Source: Caldifarciminota bacterium
GTDB lineage: Bacteria; Hydrothermota; Hydrothermia; LBFQ01; DSFT01
Reading direction: 5' to 3'
DNA length: 44,342 nt
NCBI GenBank assembly: GCA_025060695.1
Contig: JANXBH010000014.1
Location: forward strand, 1 to 44,342
The position numbers and the translations under genes were made by a program. This document shows positions 1 through 7,220 of the stretch, piece after piece. The first letter of the stretch is position 1. The number at the start of each line of letters is the position of its first letter. The notes beneath the pieces are model-generated. The model did no database searches. It saw only the letters and a list, made by a program, of their open reading frames with translations, and was not told the DNA's origin.

Positions 1-426
1 GATTTTGTCCAACATATAAGATGGATTGATGCTCATAGCTATACCTGGGATCAAGGAGTAAATGGAGAAAACATAAGTCTTTCTACAGGTTTTGATAATG
101 CTTTTAATTACTTCTTTAATCCAAGACCAGTAGCTCCTAACGATAGTATATCATTTACAGGATTTATAGGCTCCCCAATAAATCCAACACCAATAAATAG
201 TAATGAATTGAATATAAACGGAAGTAAGATAAAGGTTTATAATGTTAAAAACGGATTTAATATTTACTACGAAGGAGATAAAGAAATATCAATAGGTATT
301 TATGATGTAAAGGGTTCAATAGTGAAAAAGATGAAAATCTACAAAGGCAATAACTTCGTAGAAATTAGAAATAAAGGTATTTACATTATTAAAGCTGATA
401 GTCATACTTTAAGAATAATAAGATAG
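1..426 (+). CDS. C-terminal part of a secreted protein with a T9SS-type sorting domain
   Basis: The reading frame is open from base 1 to the TAG at 424-426, so the gene begins upstream of the window and about 141 residues are visible. The last 70 or so residues have the pattern of a type A C-terminal sorting domain: beta strands with a GIYDVKGS turn, then NKGIYIIKAD and a short basic end (LRIIR). In known T9SS organisms this tail guides export across the outer membrane and is removed at the surface. The preceding part is rich in N, S, P and T and shows no enzyme motif that I recognise. A TTG at 208 could serve as a start, but the frame continues upstream in the same style, so I treat it as internal. 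The function of the exported domain is unknown. Confidence 0.75.
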   Translation, partial: DFVQHIRWIDAHSYTWDQGVNGENISLSTGFDNAFNYFFNPRPVAPNDSISFTGFIGSPINPTPINSNELNINGSKIKVYNVKNGFNIYYEGDKEISIGIYDVKGSIVKKMKIYKGNNFVEIRNKGIYIIKADSHTLRIIR

Positions 427-481
427 GGGTCCCTTTGGAACTTGCAACTTTTTATATAACTACTGTGTCTAATAATATGCT

Positions 482-1420
482 ATGAAAAACTTCAAATATA
501 TCCTTTTTATTACACTGATAATTCTTAGTGCCTGTAAGAGAGAAAAAGACAAAGAATACGAGAAGGAAACCCAATTCTCAATAAGTGCAACAAATGAAGA
601 TGCAATAAGCACTATAAATGATATAAATGATGGAGGATTTCCTATAGCAAGCAGGTATATAGGTGGCTATTTCGTGTATAATACTACGTCAGATAGTCTC
701 GGAAACTGCTTCACGAGGAAAAGAATGGGAACTGATAACGACTCTGACAGAGTATACATAGCCGATACTCTAATTTTTAATAATTGCTCAGGTTCAAAAA
801 CATTTATAATACAAGACGGACCTTTTGCGGGAGATACCGCTAAGATTGACTGGAGGTTAAATGGACAAATTGTAAGAAGTGATATTGATGATAGTGACCC
901 TTATGTATTTAATATAGTTAGAGGCACACCAGACTTTTTTAGAACTAATATAAAGTTATACTTAAATGGTAGCCTTGTTTCAAACAAAACTCATTATTCA
1001 AAGTTGGAACTATCAACTACACACCAAGGAAATCTAATGAACTTTACGATATCAAGAATAATAAACACTATAAACGAGTTTAACGATTGTCAAAGAAATT
1101 GGACAGTAAGTGGAAATGGATATATAGACTTCTCAAATGGTCAAGGATGGCATCCGGGTAAATATTTACCACACAATGGAGAGCTTTACATAGTATATAA
1201 CAAATCAGGAAACTTTATTTCATGTAGTGGTAAAAAATACTATGTTTTTATAAAAACTGAACCAAACTTAGTAATAAAAGGCTCATGTAGAAAAGCAGAT
1301 GGCGGTCTGAAAATATACTCAGGAAAAATCGTAAAAACTATAACAGATAGTATATCTTTTACAAAGAATATAACTATTCAGTGGAATAATTGTCAAGAAA
1401 ATCCAAGTATTAATCAATAG
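482..1420 (+). CDS. Hypothetical lipoprotein
   Basis: A 312-residue protein with a classic lipoprotein signal: two lysines, a hydrophobic stretch, then a lipobox ending LSAC with the lipidated Cys at residue 18. The residues after it (KREKDKEYE) form a charged linker. The mature part is rich in N, D, S and aromatic residues and predicted to be mostly beta. It contains several Cys (NCF, NCSG, DCQ, SCSG, SCRK, NCQ) that could form disulfides in the envelope. I do not recognise the family. There is no SD site before the ATG; an AT-rich stretch (TATATAAC, TAATAAT) lies immediately upstream. The stop codon lies inside a hairpin shared with the convergent gene. Confidence 0.7.
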   Translation: MKNFKYILFITLIILSACKREKDKEYEKETQFSISATNEDAISTINDINDGGFPIASRYIGGYFVYNTTSDSLGNCFTRKRMGTDNDSDRVYIADTLIFNNCSGSKTFIIQDGPFAGDTAKIDWRLNGQIVRSDIDDSDPYVFNIVRGTPDFFRTNIKLYLNGSLVSNKTHYSKLELSTTHQGNLMNFTISRIINTINEFNDCQRNWTVSGNGYIDFSNGQGWHPGKYLPHNGELYIVYNKSGNFISCSGKKYYVFIKTEPNLVIKGSCRKADGGLKIYSGKIVKTITDSISFTKNITIQWNNCQENPSINQ

Positions 1421-1439
1421 GGGGGTATCCCCCTATTTT
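1417..1439. terminator. Bidirectional terminator hairpin containing both stop codons
   Basis: ATAGGGGG (1417-1424) pairs with CCCCCTAT (1429-1436) around a 4-base loop and is followed by TTTT. The upstream flank is A-rich, so it could work in both directions between two convergent genes. The TAG stop of the plus gene (1418-1420) and the TAG stop of the minus gene (1433-1435) are both part of the stem. Confidence 0.8.
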
Positions 1440-3526
1440 ACAAAAATCTTAAAAGTACCTACATCAGTTTTTACAACATAAATTCCCCTTTTAAGATTGC
1501 TATAACTTAAGAAATTACCACTAATTTTAAATAAGAATCTCCCTTGAATATCGTAAATCCTTATACTACCATCATAATTCTTAAACAAAATACCATTCCT
1601 TGTATACTCAAGAGATATATCCTTTTCCCATTCCCTTTCACTCACAGTCCAATCAGCTACCCAAAAACCTACCCTATCGTAATACCAAATGTAGTTATTC
1701 AAAACCTTTATATGACCTGCAAATCCTGAACCCGGTAAGTTAGAAATGTGCTGTACTGAACCATCAAGAGAAATCATAGCTATAATAGGAACATAGGCAT
1801 TATTGTAACCTATAATAAAAATTCTTCCACTTCGCGTAATACCTATATCTACTATATAACTAAATTGTGAAACACTTACTCTTGCACTATCATTTAAATT
1901 GGTTATGTTATAATACTTATATAGATTGCCTGAAGCAACCACTATTACATAAGGTCTATAGTATTCTATGTGAAAAGCACCAGTAAGAAAATTGTCAGTT
2001 AAAAGTAAACTCCAGCTTTGCCCTCCATTATATGAAACAAAAAGACTATCGTAATCTACATAAAATAATGTATCCATACAAGAATAGCAAAAATAAGGAT
2101 ATTGAGAATTTCTAATTACATTCCTTGTAGAACCGCCGTTATTAGAATAATATAAAATTCTACTATTGCTAACCATAAATACGTTATTTGGATTTGAGTT
2201 TATCTGAATATCAGCAACAAGACTATCCTGTGCTCCCGGAACAAGTATCACATTGGGTGAGTAGAGAGTAGTATATGGTCCTGAACAACCATTTGAACTC
2301 CTCTTTAGATTTTCTATATTAATAAATCCAGTTAACTTTGCACCTGAAACTAAAATAGTATTTTCCGAAAATGGAGCAAATTCAACCGAACTACCAAATT
2401 CAAACTCATTAGAACAAGGAATTAAATTGTTATTGTTATCACTCACAAATACATTTCCACCTCCGTTTATAAACATAAGTTTATTGCTTCTTGAATTTGA
2501 AATAAATGATTTATATGGAGGATAGACAATAATGTTAATGTCATTAGGAGTAAGATGACCTACTAATCCATTATTTCTTATATTCCAAGTATTACCTGCA
2601 TCATTTGAGAACACAAAACCCTGACCTAAAATAGCAGAATATATATTAGAACCATCAATTGATATGGAAGATGATGCCTCTTGATTAAATACCCTAGTAA
2701 AATTCCAAGTTGTACCGTTATATTGCCCTCTTATAATACCTGCAAATGCAAGTGAGGAAATATAAATAGTGTTTGAATTATAAAACTCAATATCAAAAGA
2801 AAAAAGAACACCTGATGAAATATTATTTATAACAGAAAAATCATTACCTCCATTATTCGATTCAAATAGTCCAAAAAAACCGCTATTTGAATTAAGACCT
2901 AAAACTATTACATGATTAGGATTTGAGGGGTCAATATCTAAATCAAAAGCCAGAGATAATGATAAACCATTTGAATTTCTTATAGTCCAGCTACTGCCTA
3001 AATTAGAAGAATATGCAATTTTAAATGATTGAGAAGTATTATCGTAAAATACATAGTATACATGATTACCTCTAAAGTTTATAACATAACTGGAAACATT
3101 ATTAAATGTAGATACCAACTGCCAATTTAAACCCCCGTCAATCGACCTATAAATCTTCGCAACAGAAGATGAATCAGCAGCTATAAATATAGTATCAGAT
3201 GCCCTATCGGATATGTTTCCTATTGTATAATTATACGCATTAAAGGGATAACTTAGAGTAGTCCAATTTGTGTAGTTTGATGTATTATAATATTCAGTAT
3301 GACCAAAGACATTTCCCCTTGTCTGACCTACTATAACACTAAGTGGTGCATAATTGGAAATATTCGTATTAGACCAAGAACTACCACAATTAGAGGATGT
3401 ATAAATCACATAGAGGTTAGATATCAAAATTCTACAACCCCTGCCTGAAACCCAAAGAAAATCACCACCATCTGGACCCTTAAACTGCCAATTTAAAGAT
3501 GAAATAAATAAGTAAATCATAGTCAA
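1433..3526 (-). CDS. Secreted repeat protein (BNR/sortilin-like) with a T9SS sorting domain
   Basis: 697 residues. Repeated motifs of the form S.DGG.NW, SNNGG.S and SNDAGNTW throughout are BNR/Asp-box-like turns, as in sialidase or sortilin/Ycf48-type beta-propellers. The last 50 or so residues (YDGSIRIYDIQGRF ... LKRGIYVVKTD ... KIFVK) form a type A sorting domain. The N-terminus is a very short hydrophobic stretch (MTMIYLFISSLNW) with no basic residue. The start is TTG at 3526, chosen because a GGGAGG site formed by the end of the upstream ATPase gene lies 8 bases before it; an in-frame ATG two codons later is the alternative. It is the last gene of the minus-strand operon and was probably added to it rather than functionally linked. 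The substrate is unknown. Confidence 0.7.
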   Translation of the reverse strand: MTMIYLFISSLNWQFKGPDGGDFLWVSGRGCRILISNLYVIYTSSNCGSSWSNTNISNYAPLSVIVGQTRGNVFGHTEYYNTSNYTNWTTLSYPFNAYNYTIGNISDRASDTIFIAADSSSVAKIYRSIDGGLNWQLVSTFNNVSSYVINFRGNHVYYVFYDNTSQSFKIAYSSNLGSSWTIRNSNGLSLSLAFDLDIDPSNPNHVIVLGLNSNSGFFGLFESNNGGNDFSVINNISSGVLFSFDIEFYNSNTIYISSLAFAGIIRGQYNGTTWNFTRVFNQEASSSISIDGSNIYSAILGQGFVFSNDAGNTWNIRNNGLVGHLTPNDINIIVYPPYKSFISNSRSNKLMFINGGGNVFVSDNNNNLIPCSNEFEFGSSVEFAPFSENTILVSGAKLTGFINIENLKRSSNGCSGPYTTLYSPNVILVPGAQDSLVADIQINSNPNNVFMVSNSRILYYSNNGGSTRNVIRNSQYPYFCYSCMDTLFYVDYDSLFVSYNGGQSWSLLLTDNFLTGAFHIEYYRPYVIVVASGNLYKYYNITNLNDSARVSVSQFSYIVDIGITRSGRIFIIGYNNAYVPIIAMISLDGSVQHISNLPGSGFAGHIKVLNNYIWYYDRVGFWVADWTVSEREWEKDISLEYTRNGILFKNYDGSIRIYDIQGRFLFKISGNFLSYSNLKRGIYVVKTDVGTFKIFVK

Positions 3527-3529
3527 TTC

Positions 3530-4273
3530 TTAAACCTCCCATTTACCATAAATCTCCTTTAACACTTTATCAGTTAATCCCTTCACAGTTCCATCATATA
3601 CAACCTCTCCACTCCTTATACCCACTACCCTCTCACCATATTCCCTTACTAAGTCTACATCGTGAAGATTTATAATAGTAGTTATACCAAGCTCTTTATT
3701 AAAATTCTTTAAATAATCCATTACAACTTTCGCGGTAGGAGGATCTAAACTTGCAACAGGCTCATCAGCTAATATAATCTTTGGCTCTTGTGTTAAAGCT
3801 CTTGCAATAGCAACTCTTTGTTGCTGTCCACCACTTAATTGGTCCGCCCTAACATACGCCTTATCTTCTATTCCAACTTTCCTTAAATTCTCAAAAGCTA
3901 ATTCTATATCTTTCTTGCTAAACAAATTAAATATACTACTTATAGTAGGTGTATATCCAAGCCTTCCAACCAATACATTCCTTAATACACTAATTCTCTT
4001 TACTAAATTAAAACTCTGAAATATCATTCCAATTTCCCTTCTTAGCAGCCTCAATTCACTTTCACTCAAATTCCTTAAATTTTTGCCATTTACAACTAAA
4101 TCACCGTTAGTAATTTTCACAAATCCATTAATAGTTCTAATAAGAGTAGACTTGCCTGCACCTGAAGGACCTATTACAGAAACAAACTCCCCCTTTTCTA
4201 TAGTTAGATTTATATTACTAAGAGCCTTAAAACCATTAGGATATACAACACTTACATTTTTAAAAACTATCAT
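3530..4273 (-). CDS. phnC: ABC transporter ATP-binding protein, PhnC-like
   Basis: A 247-residue ABC ATPase closest in style to PhnC, the phosphonate/phosphite/phosphate importer ATPase. It has Walker A GPSGAGKS (35-42), Q-loop IFQSFNL (about 84-90), signature LSGGQ (146-150), Walker B IILADEP (166-172) and the H-loop His (204). It should power an inner-membrane importer together with the PhnD-like lipoprotein encoded two genes upstream. No PhnE permease is present in the window. The start ATG abuts a TTTAAAATTTTAAA palindrome that overlaps the end of the preceding epimerase gene. It may therefore have its own near-leaderless promoter as well as operon readthrough. Its last codons provide the SD site for the next gene. 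Confidence 0.85.
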   Translation of the reverse strand: MIVFKNVSVVYPNGFKALSNINLTIEKGEFVSVIGPSGAGKSTLIRTINGFVKITNGDLVVNGKNLRNLSESELRLLRREIGMIFQSFNLVKRISVLRNVLVGRLGYTPTISSIFNLFSKKDIELAFENLRKVGIEDKAYVRADQLSGGQQQRVAIARALTQEPKIILADEPVASLDPPTAKVVMDYLKNFNKELGITTIINLHDVDLVREYGERVVGIRSGEVVYDGTVKGLTDKVLKEIYGKWEV

Positions 4274-4274
4274 T

Positions 4275-4288
4275 TTTAAAATTTTAAA
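4275..4288 (-). promoter_or_regulatory. Palindromic promoter-like motif before phnC
   Basis: Exact TTTAAAATTTTAAA. On the minus strand TAAAAT is followed by 7 bases and then the ATG, which would give a leaderless transcript if this is a -10 element. It overlaps the last codons and stop of the upstream gene. No SD site is present. Confidence 0.5.
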
Positions 4289-4770
4289 GGTAATCTTGGA
4301 AGTTTTTTATCTTTTTCAGAGAGAATAGGGTTATCTACTGGCCAAGGTATAGACAATATTTCATCACTATAGATAATACCTCCCTCATATTCTTTATTAT
4401 AGTACTCATCTACAAGATATATTAAATTCGTATCCTCAAGAGCAAGAAAACCATGCCCATATCCCTTAGGAATAAATAATGCTTTATTTTCATCTAATTC
4501 AACAGAAATATAACGAAAATTCTTATAGTCCACAATAACGTCAAAAATTTTTCCAGTTATTACCTTAATAAATTTAGCCTGCTCCTTTGGATATCTCTGA
4601 AAATGAATACCTCTTAATACATTTTTTCTTGAAAATGAATGATTCAATTGAACAAAATGGACATTTATATTTACTTCTCTCATTACCTCCATAAAATAGC
4701 CTCTATCATCTTCGTATTTATCCAATTCAAACAGTATTACTCCTTCTAATTCTAAAGGAACTATCTTCAC
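4276..4770 (-). CDS. rfbC: dTDP-4-dehydrorhamnose 3,5-epimerase-like protein (RfbC/RmlC family)
   Basis: A 164-residue cupin of the RmlC family, slightly shorter than the usual 175-185. Family motifs are present: RGYF (23-26), the catalytic His in RGIHFQ (H56), Lys in QAKFIKV (K67), the IPKGYGHGF strand (100-108) and a Tyr-rich YLVDEYY segment (118-124), then GGIIYSDE and IPWP. In known pathways it makes dTDP-L-rhamnose precursors for surface polysaccharide. No rfbA, rfbB or rfbD lies nearby. The gene overlaps the PhnD-like gene by 4 bases and is 2 bases from the PhnC-like gene, so it is translationally tied to a transporter cassette, which is unexpected. It could act on another nucleotide sugar. 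Confidence 0.8.
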   Translation of the reverse strand: MKIVPLELEGVILFELDKYEDDRGYFMEVMREVNINVHFVQLNHSFSRKNVLRGIHFQRYPKEQAKFIKVITGKIFDVIVDYKNFRYISVELDENKALFIPKGYGHGFLALEDTNLIYLVDEYYNKEYEGGIIYSDEILSIPWPVDNPILSEKDKKLPRLPLKF

Positions 4771-5603
4771 CTAATATTTAAAAGCTTCATAGTCTCTCTT
4801 ACTACTTGATAATCACTATCTTTTGCAGGAACAATGCCATCCCAACTATAAACTTTCTTTAGTATTTCCATTGCCTCTTTGTCATCGTTCAATTCTAAAA
4901 AGACTTGTTTAATTTTCTCTCTTAGGACTGTATCTAATCCTGCTCTTACAACTATTCCATCATTCGGAATACTATCAGTATATGCAATAATTTCAATTTT
5001 ATCTTTTATATCTTTATATTCTTTTAAAAGTCTATTTTCCGCACCTTCAAAAGTTGTAGCTAAGTCCGCTTCGTTATTATATACTGCTAATATTGCATTA
5101 TCGTGAGAACCTGTCTGTATTCTATCTTTAAAAAACTTATCTGGGTCAATACCAATTTTTAACATATATGCTTTAGGAAATATATAACCACTTGTAGAGG
5201 CAGCGTCAGGATATGCCCAAATTTTACCCTTTAAATCATTTAAATTTTTAGCACTCCCTTTTCTTACAACAAACTGAGACCTGTAATATGCATGACCATT
5301 TCTTATAGCTTTTAAAATAATATCCGCCTTATACTTCTCATATGCTAAAATGTAGCCAAAGGGAGGCAAAAAAGCGATATCTATTTTATTACTACCTAAA
5401 GCCTCAACAAGCGCTGTATAGTCAGTTGCTAAGTACGACTTTAATTTCATATTTAATTTTCTTGAGAGTATATCAACGAGTGGTTTAGTAGTAGTTGCTA
5501 TTTCTTCAACTTCTGCGGATGGGACAAAACCAATAACTAAAACCTTTTCCTTCTTACAACCTAATATAATCCCTAATAGTGGAACTAATAGAGAAAACAT
5601 CAT
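4767..5603 (-). CDS. PhnD-like substrate-binding lipoprotein of an ABC importer
   Basis: A 278-residue protein of the phosphate/phosphite/phosphonate-binding PhnD family, seen in the VLVIGFVPS start of the mature domain, LVEALGSNKIDIAFLPPFGYI, VRKGSAKNLNDLKGKIWAYPD, STSGYIFPKAYM and the DLATTFEGAE segment. The signal MMFSLLVPLLGIILGC ends in a lipobox with Cys16 and lacks any basic N-terminal residue. It should be anchored in the envelope and deliver ligand to a permease energised by the PhnC-like ATPase two genes downstream. The gene follows an HMA lipoprotein by 6 bases with no clear SD site. Whether the ligand is a phosphonate, another oxyanion or something metal-related cannot be read from the sequence. 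Confidence 0.8.
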   Translation of the reverse strand: MMFSLLVPLLGIILGCKKEKVLVIGFVPSAEVEEIATTTKPLVDILSRKLNMKLKSYLATDYTALVEALGSNKIDIAFLPPFGYILAYEKYKADIILKAIRNGHAYYRSQFVVRKGSAKNLNDLKGKIWAYPDAASTSGYIFPKAYMLKIGIDPDKFFKDRIQTGSHDNAILAVYNNEADLATTFEGAENRLLKEYKDIKDKIEIIAYTDSIPNDGIVVRAGLDTVLREKIKQVFLELNDDKEAMEILKKVYSWDGIVPAKDSDYQVVRETMKLLNIR

Positions 5604-5609
5604 TACAAT

Positions 5610-5933
5610 CTAATTTAACTTTTTTAAACCCTTATAAGTATAACCTACTTTTTCAACAGCTTCCTTTATCCTTTTCTCGTCAAAAGTATATCCATCTTTT
5701 ATTACTACATGAAATACATCGTCCTTAGCATTATATTTGACATAAGCTATTTCCTCAAGGGATTTTAGTGATTTAATTATAGTTTCTACGCAATGAAGAC
5801 AGGATATACCTCCAACACTTATAGCCATGCCAGAATTTTGCTCTATACTAACTGCTGCGGTATTGCTCTTTTCTTTCCCTGGACATGCAAGCGTTATTCC
5901 AAGAAGTGAAAAAAACATTGTAGTTAAATACAT
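5610..5933 (-). CDS. Lipoprotein with a heavy-metal-associated (HMA) domain
   Basis: A 107-residue protein with the signal MYLTTMFFSLLGITLAC (lipidated Cys17), a short linker, then an HMA fold carrying the metal-binding motif GGISCLHC (Cys45 and Cys48) and a conserved GYTY near the end. It resembles MerP/CopZ but is tethered to the membrane outside the cytoplasm. The start at 5933 is preferred because a GGAGG lies 7 bases upstream. A start nine codons earlier (5960) would overlap the upstream membrane-protein gene and put basic residues before a lipobox already complete. It probably binds Cu+ or a related soft metal and passes it along. The neighbours are a cytoplasmic HMA protein, a DUF2892 protein and the PhnD-like lipoprotein. 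Confidence 0.8.
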   Translation of the reverse strand: MYLTTMFFSLLGITLACPGKEKSNTAAVSIEQNSGMAISVGGISCLHCVETIIKSLKSLEEIAYVKYNAKDDVFHVVIKDGYTFDEKRIKEAVEKVGYTYKGLKKLN

Positions 5934-5935
5934 AC

Positions 5936-6085
5936 TTAACCCTCCTTTTTTAATGGACATGTTGAAATTCCAAAAAATTTATATATTAGACAAAAAGGAT
6001 GTTTAACAATCAGGAATGTATATATTAAGATAACACCCAAAATTATTCTTACTAATCTATCCACTAAACCAACATTGCTAATCAT
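5936..6085 (-). CDS. DUF2892 (YgaP-type transmembrane) small membrane protein
   Basis: A 49-residue ORF fills the gap between the two HMA genes. It reads MISNVGLVDRLVRIILGVIL, then a hydrophobic stretch, then IYKFFGISTCPLKKEG. This is the DUF2892 pattern: NVG..DR..R...G, two hydrophobic segments, and a terminal GI.TCPL. Members are small inner-membrane proteins, in YgaP fused to a rhodanese domain, and occur beside sulfur or metal genes. The ATG overlaps the end of the upstream HMA gene by 8 bases. The TAA lies 2 bases before the start of the next gene, whose GGAGG is inside this ORF, so it fits the operon exactly. The terminal Cys and Cys32 could bind metal or sulfur; that is inference. Confidence 0.8.
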   Translation of the reverse strand: MISNVGLVDRLVRIILGVILIYTFLIVKHPFCLIYKFFGISTCPLKKEG

Positions 6086-6293
6086 ATTTAATAACCTCTT
6101 TCACCTCATATCCTTTATTAACTATAGAAGAAACAATCTCCTCTATATTTTCTTCTTTTGCATAGAACTCCGCACTTTTTCTTTCAAGAGAAATATCTAT
6201 ATTTCTTGCATCTAATTTTTCTAATACTCTTCTAATTGAATTTACACAACCTTCACAATTCATTCCTTCAACTATCAACTTATATTTTTTCAC
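6078..6293 (-). CDS. Cytoplasmic HMA-domain metallochaperone (CopZ-like)
   Basis: A 71-residue single HMA domain with the metal site GMNCEGC (Cys13 and Cys16) and the family pattern of an amphipathic helix (VNSIRRVLEKL) followed by a second strand and the NKGYEVKEV end. It has no signal sequence, so it acts in the cytoplasm, probably as a Cu+ chaperone. It uses a GTG start. There is no SD; the AT palindrome lies 2 bases upstream, making this the first gene of the minus-strand operon. A P-type ATPase partner is not in the window. Confidence 0.85.
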   Translation of the reverse strand: MKKYKLIVEGMNCEGCVNSIRRVLEKLDARNIDISLERKSAEFYAKEENIEEIVSSIVNKGYEVKEVIKYD

Positions 6294-6295
6294 GG

Positions 6296-6309
6296 TTTTA
6301 AATTTTAAA
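6296..6309 (-). promoter_or_regulatory. Promoter-like motif of the HMA operon
   Basis: On the minus strand CTTTAAAATTTAAAA precedes the GTG start, with 8 bases between TAAAAT and GTG. No SD site is present. It lies in the 42-base gap between divergent genes. Confidence 0.5.
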
Positions 6310-6320
6310 GTATAAAAACA

Positions 6321-6330
6321 CCTTAAAATT
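6321..6330 (+). promoter_or_regulatory. Promoter-like motif of the flippase-like gene
   Basis: CCTTAAAATT, with TAAAAT followed by 6 bases and then the ATG at 6336. No SD site is present, so a leaderless transcript is suggested. Confidence 0.4.
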
Positions 6331-6335
6331 CCAGT

Positions 6336-7199
6336 ATGTTTGATTATAAGAAGATTCTTAAAGCCTTTAAAATCTTCCTGATTTTTTACATTATGGTAAG
6401 TTTTATATTTCTTACATTTTTTTCTGGTAAGGAACTATTAGTTATATTGAAATCTGTAAATATTCTTTACTTTTTACTGGGAATTTTAAACTGGGGGTTT
6501 TTTATTGTTTTAGATAGTTTGAGAGTGTTAATTTTAAGCAGAGGCTTAGGTAAGAGCTTAGATATAAAAACATCAGTAGAATTTATTACATCTGGTTCAT
6601 TTTTAGCACTTATTACACCATTCGGTAGTGGGGGATTACCTTATCAGATATGGCTACTTAATAAATTTGGTTTTTCAATTCAAGAAACTATAGCTTTAGT
6701 TCTTACAAGAGGTCTGTGCATATTTATTCCATACTTAACCTTTCTTCCTTTTACAATAAAATACATAAGTGCAAACTTCGTGAGAATTTTCTTAATATAC
6801 GCAATAGTAGTAGCAATTGGTTTTCTCATTTTCTTTATATTAAGGAAGAATTATAGAGAAAAGTTAAGGAGCATAAAGCTAAGATTTCTTATTTTCGCAA
6901 TAGTTCTAAGCTTTCCGGCTCAAGTAGTATACCTAAGTTTTTTATTTATTGTCCTAAAATCGTTATCTGTTAATATAGATTATTTCTCTGCGTTTTTTAG
7001 ACAATTAATTATGCAAATTTCAACATATTTTCAAATTACACCTGGCGGTCTTGGACTATCCGAAGCTATTTCATCAATTATAATTTCAGAAAATATTGAT
7101 TTTGCATATATAGGTATTAGCATTGTTTTATGGAGGCTATTTACGGGTTATCTTAGCGGATTTTTAGGTTTCTTCTTTGTAATAAAAAGAATAAAATAG
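6336..7199 (+). CDS. Flippase-like integral membrane protein (LPG synthase TM / UPF0104 family)
   Basis: A 287-residue polytopic membrane protein with about eight hydrophobic helices. Diagnostic motifs of the lysylphosphatidylglycerol-synthase transmembrane family are visible: FGSGGLPYQIWLL (about residues 94-106), LVLTRGL, and the C-terminal TPGGLGLSEA. Members of this family move or modify lipids in the inner membrane, and some associate with polyprenyl-linked glycan pathways. The soluble aminoacyl transferase domain of true MprF is absent. The gene stands alone, divergent from the HMA operon and convergent with the sialidase-like gene. There is no SD; the start ATG follows a TTAAAATT element by 6 bases. 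Substrate unknown. Confidence 0.8.
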   Translation: MFDYKKILKAFKIFLIFYIMVSFIFLTFFSGKELLVILKSVNILYFLLGILNWGFFIVLDSLRVLILSRGLGKSLDIKTSVEFITSGSFLALITPFGSGGLPYQIWLLNKFGFSIQETIALVLTRGLCIFIPYLTFLPFTIKYISANFVRIFLIYAIVVAIGFLIFFILRKNYREKLRSIKLRFLIFAIVLSFPAQVVYLSFLFIVLKSLSVNIDYFSAFFRQLIMQISTYFQITPGGLGLSEAISSIIISENIDFAYIGISIVLWRLFTGYLSGFLGFFFVIKRIK

Positions 7200-7215
7200 C
7201 CCCCAAAGGGGGCTA
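7197..7215. terminator. Bidirectional terminator hairpin
   Basis: TAGCCCCC (7197-7204) and GGGGGCTA (7208-7215) pair around an AAA loop between convergent genes. The TAG stop of the plus gene is the first three bases of the stem. There is no long T-run, but the stem is nearly pure G-C in an AT-rich genome. Confidence 0.75.
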
Positions 7216-7220
7216 TAACA

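Noticed and set aside
208-426. A 72-residue gene starting at TTG 208
   Set aside because: The frame is open to base 1 with the same composition and continues a secreted protein; the short ORF is only its end.
427-470. Possible terminator after the first gene (GGGTCCCTTTGGAAC)
   Set aside because: The arms pair over only three to four bases, too weak to call.
4083-4328. Plus-strand ORF opposite phnC and the epimerase gene
   Set aside because: It is a frame shadow of two well-supported genes, with no start signal and no recognisable domain. Other ORFs of this kind opposite or within called genes were dropped for the same reason.
5934-5960. Longer start of the HMA lipoprotein at 5960
   Set aside because: It overlaps the DUF2892 gene and lacks an SD, while 5933 has GGAGG at 7 bases and a complete lipobox signal.
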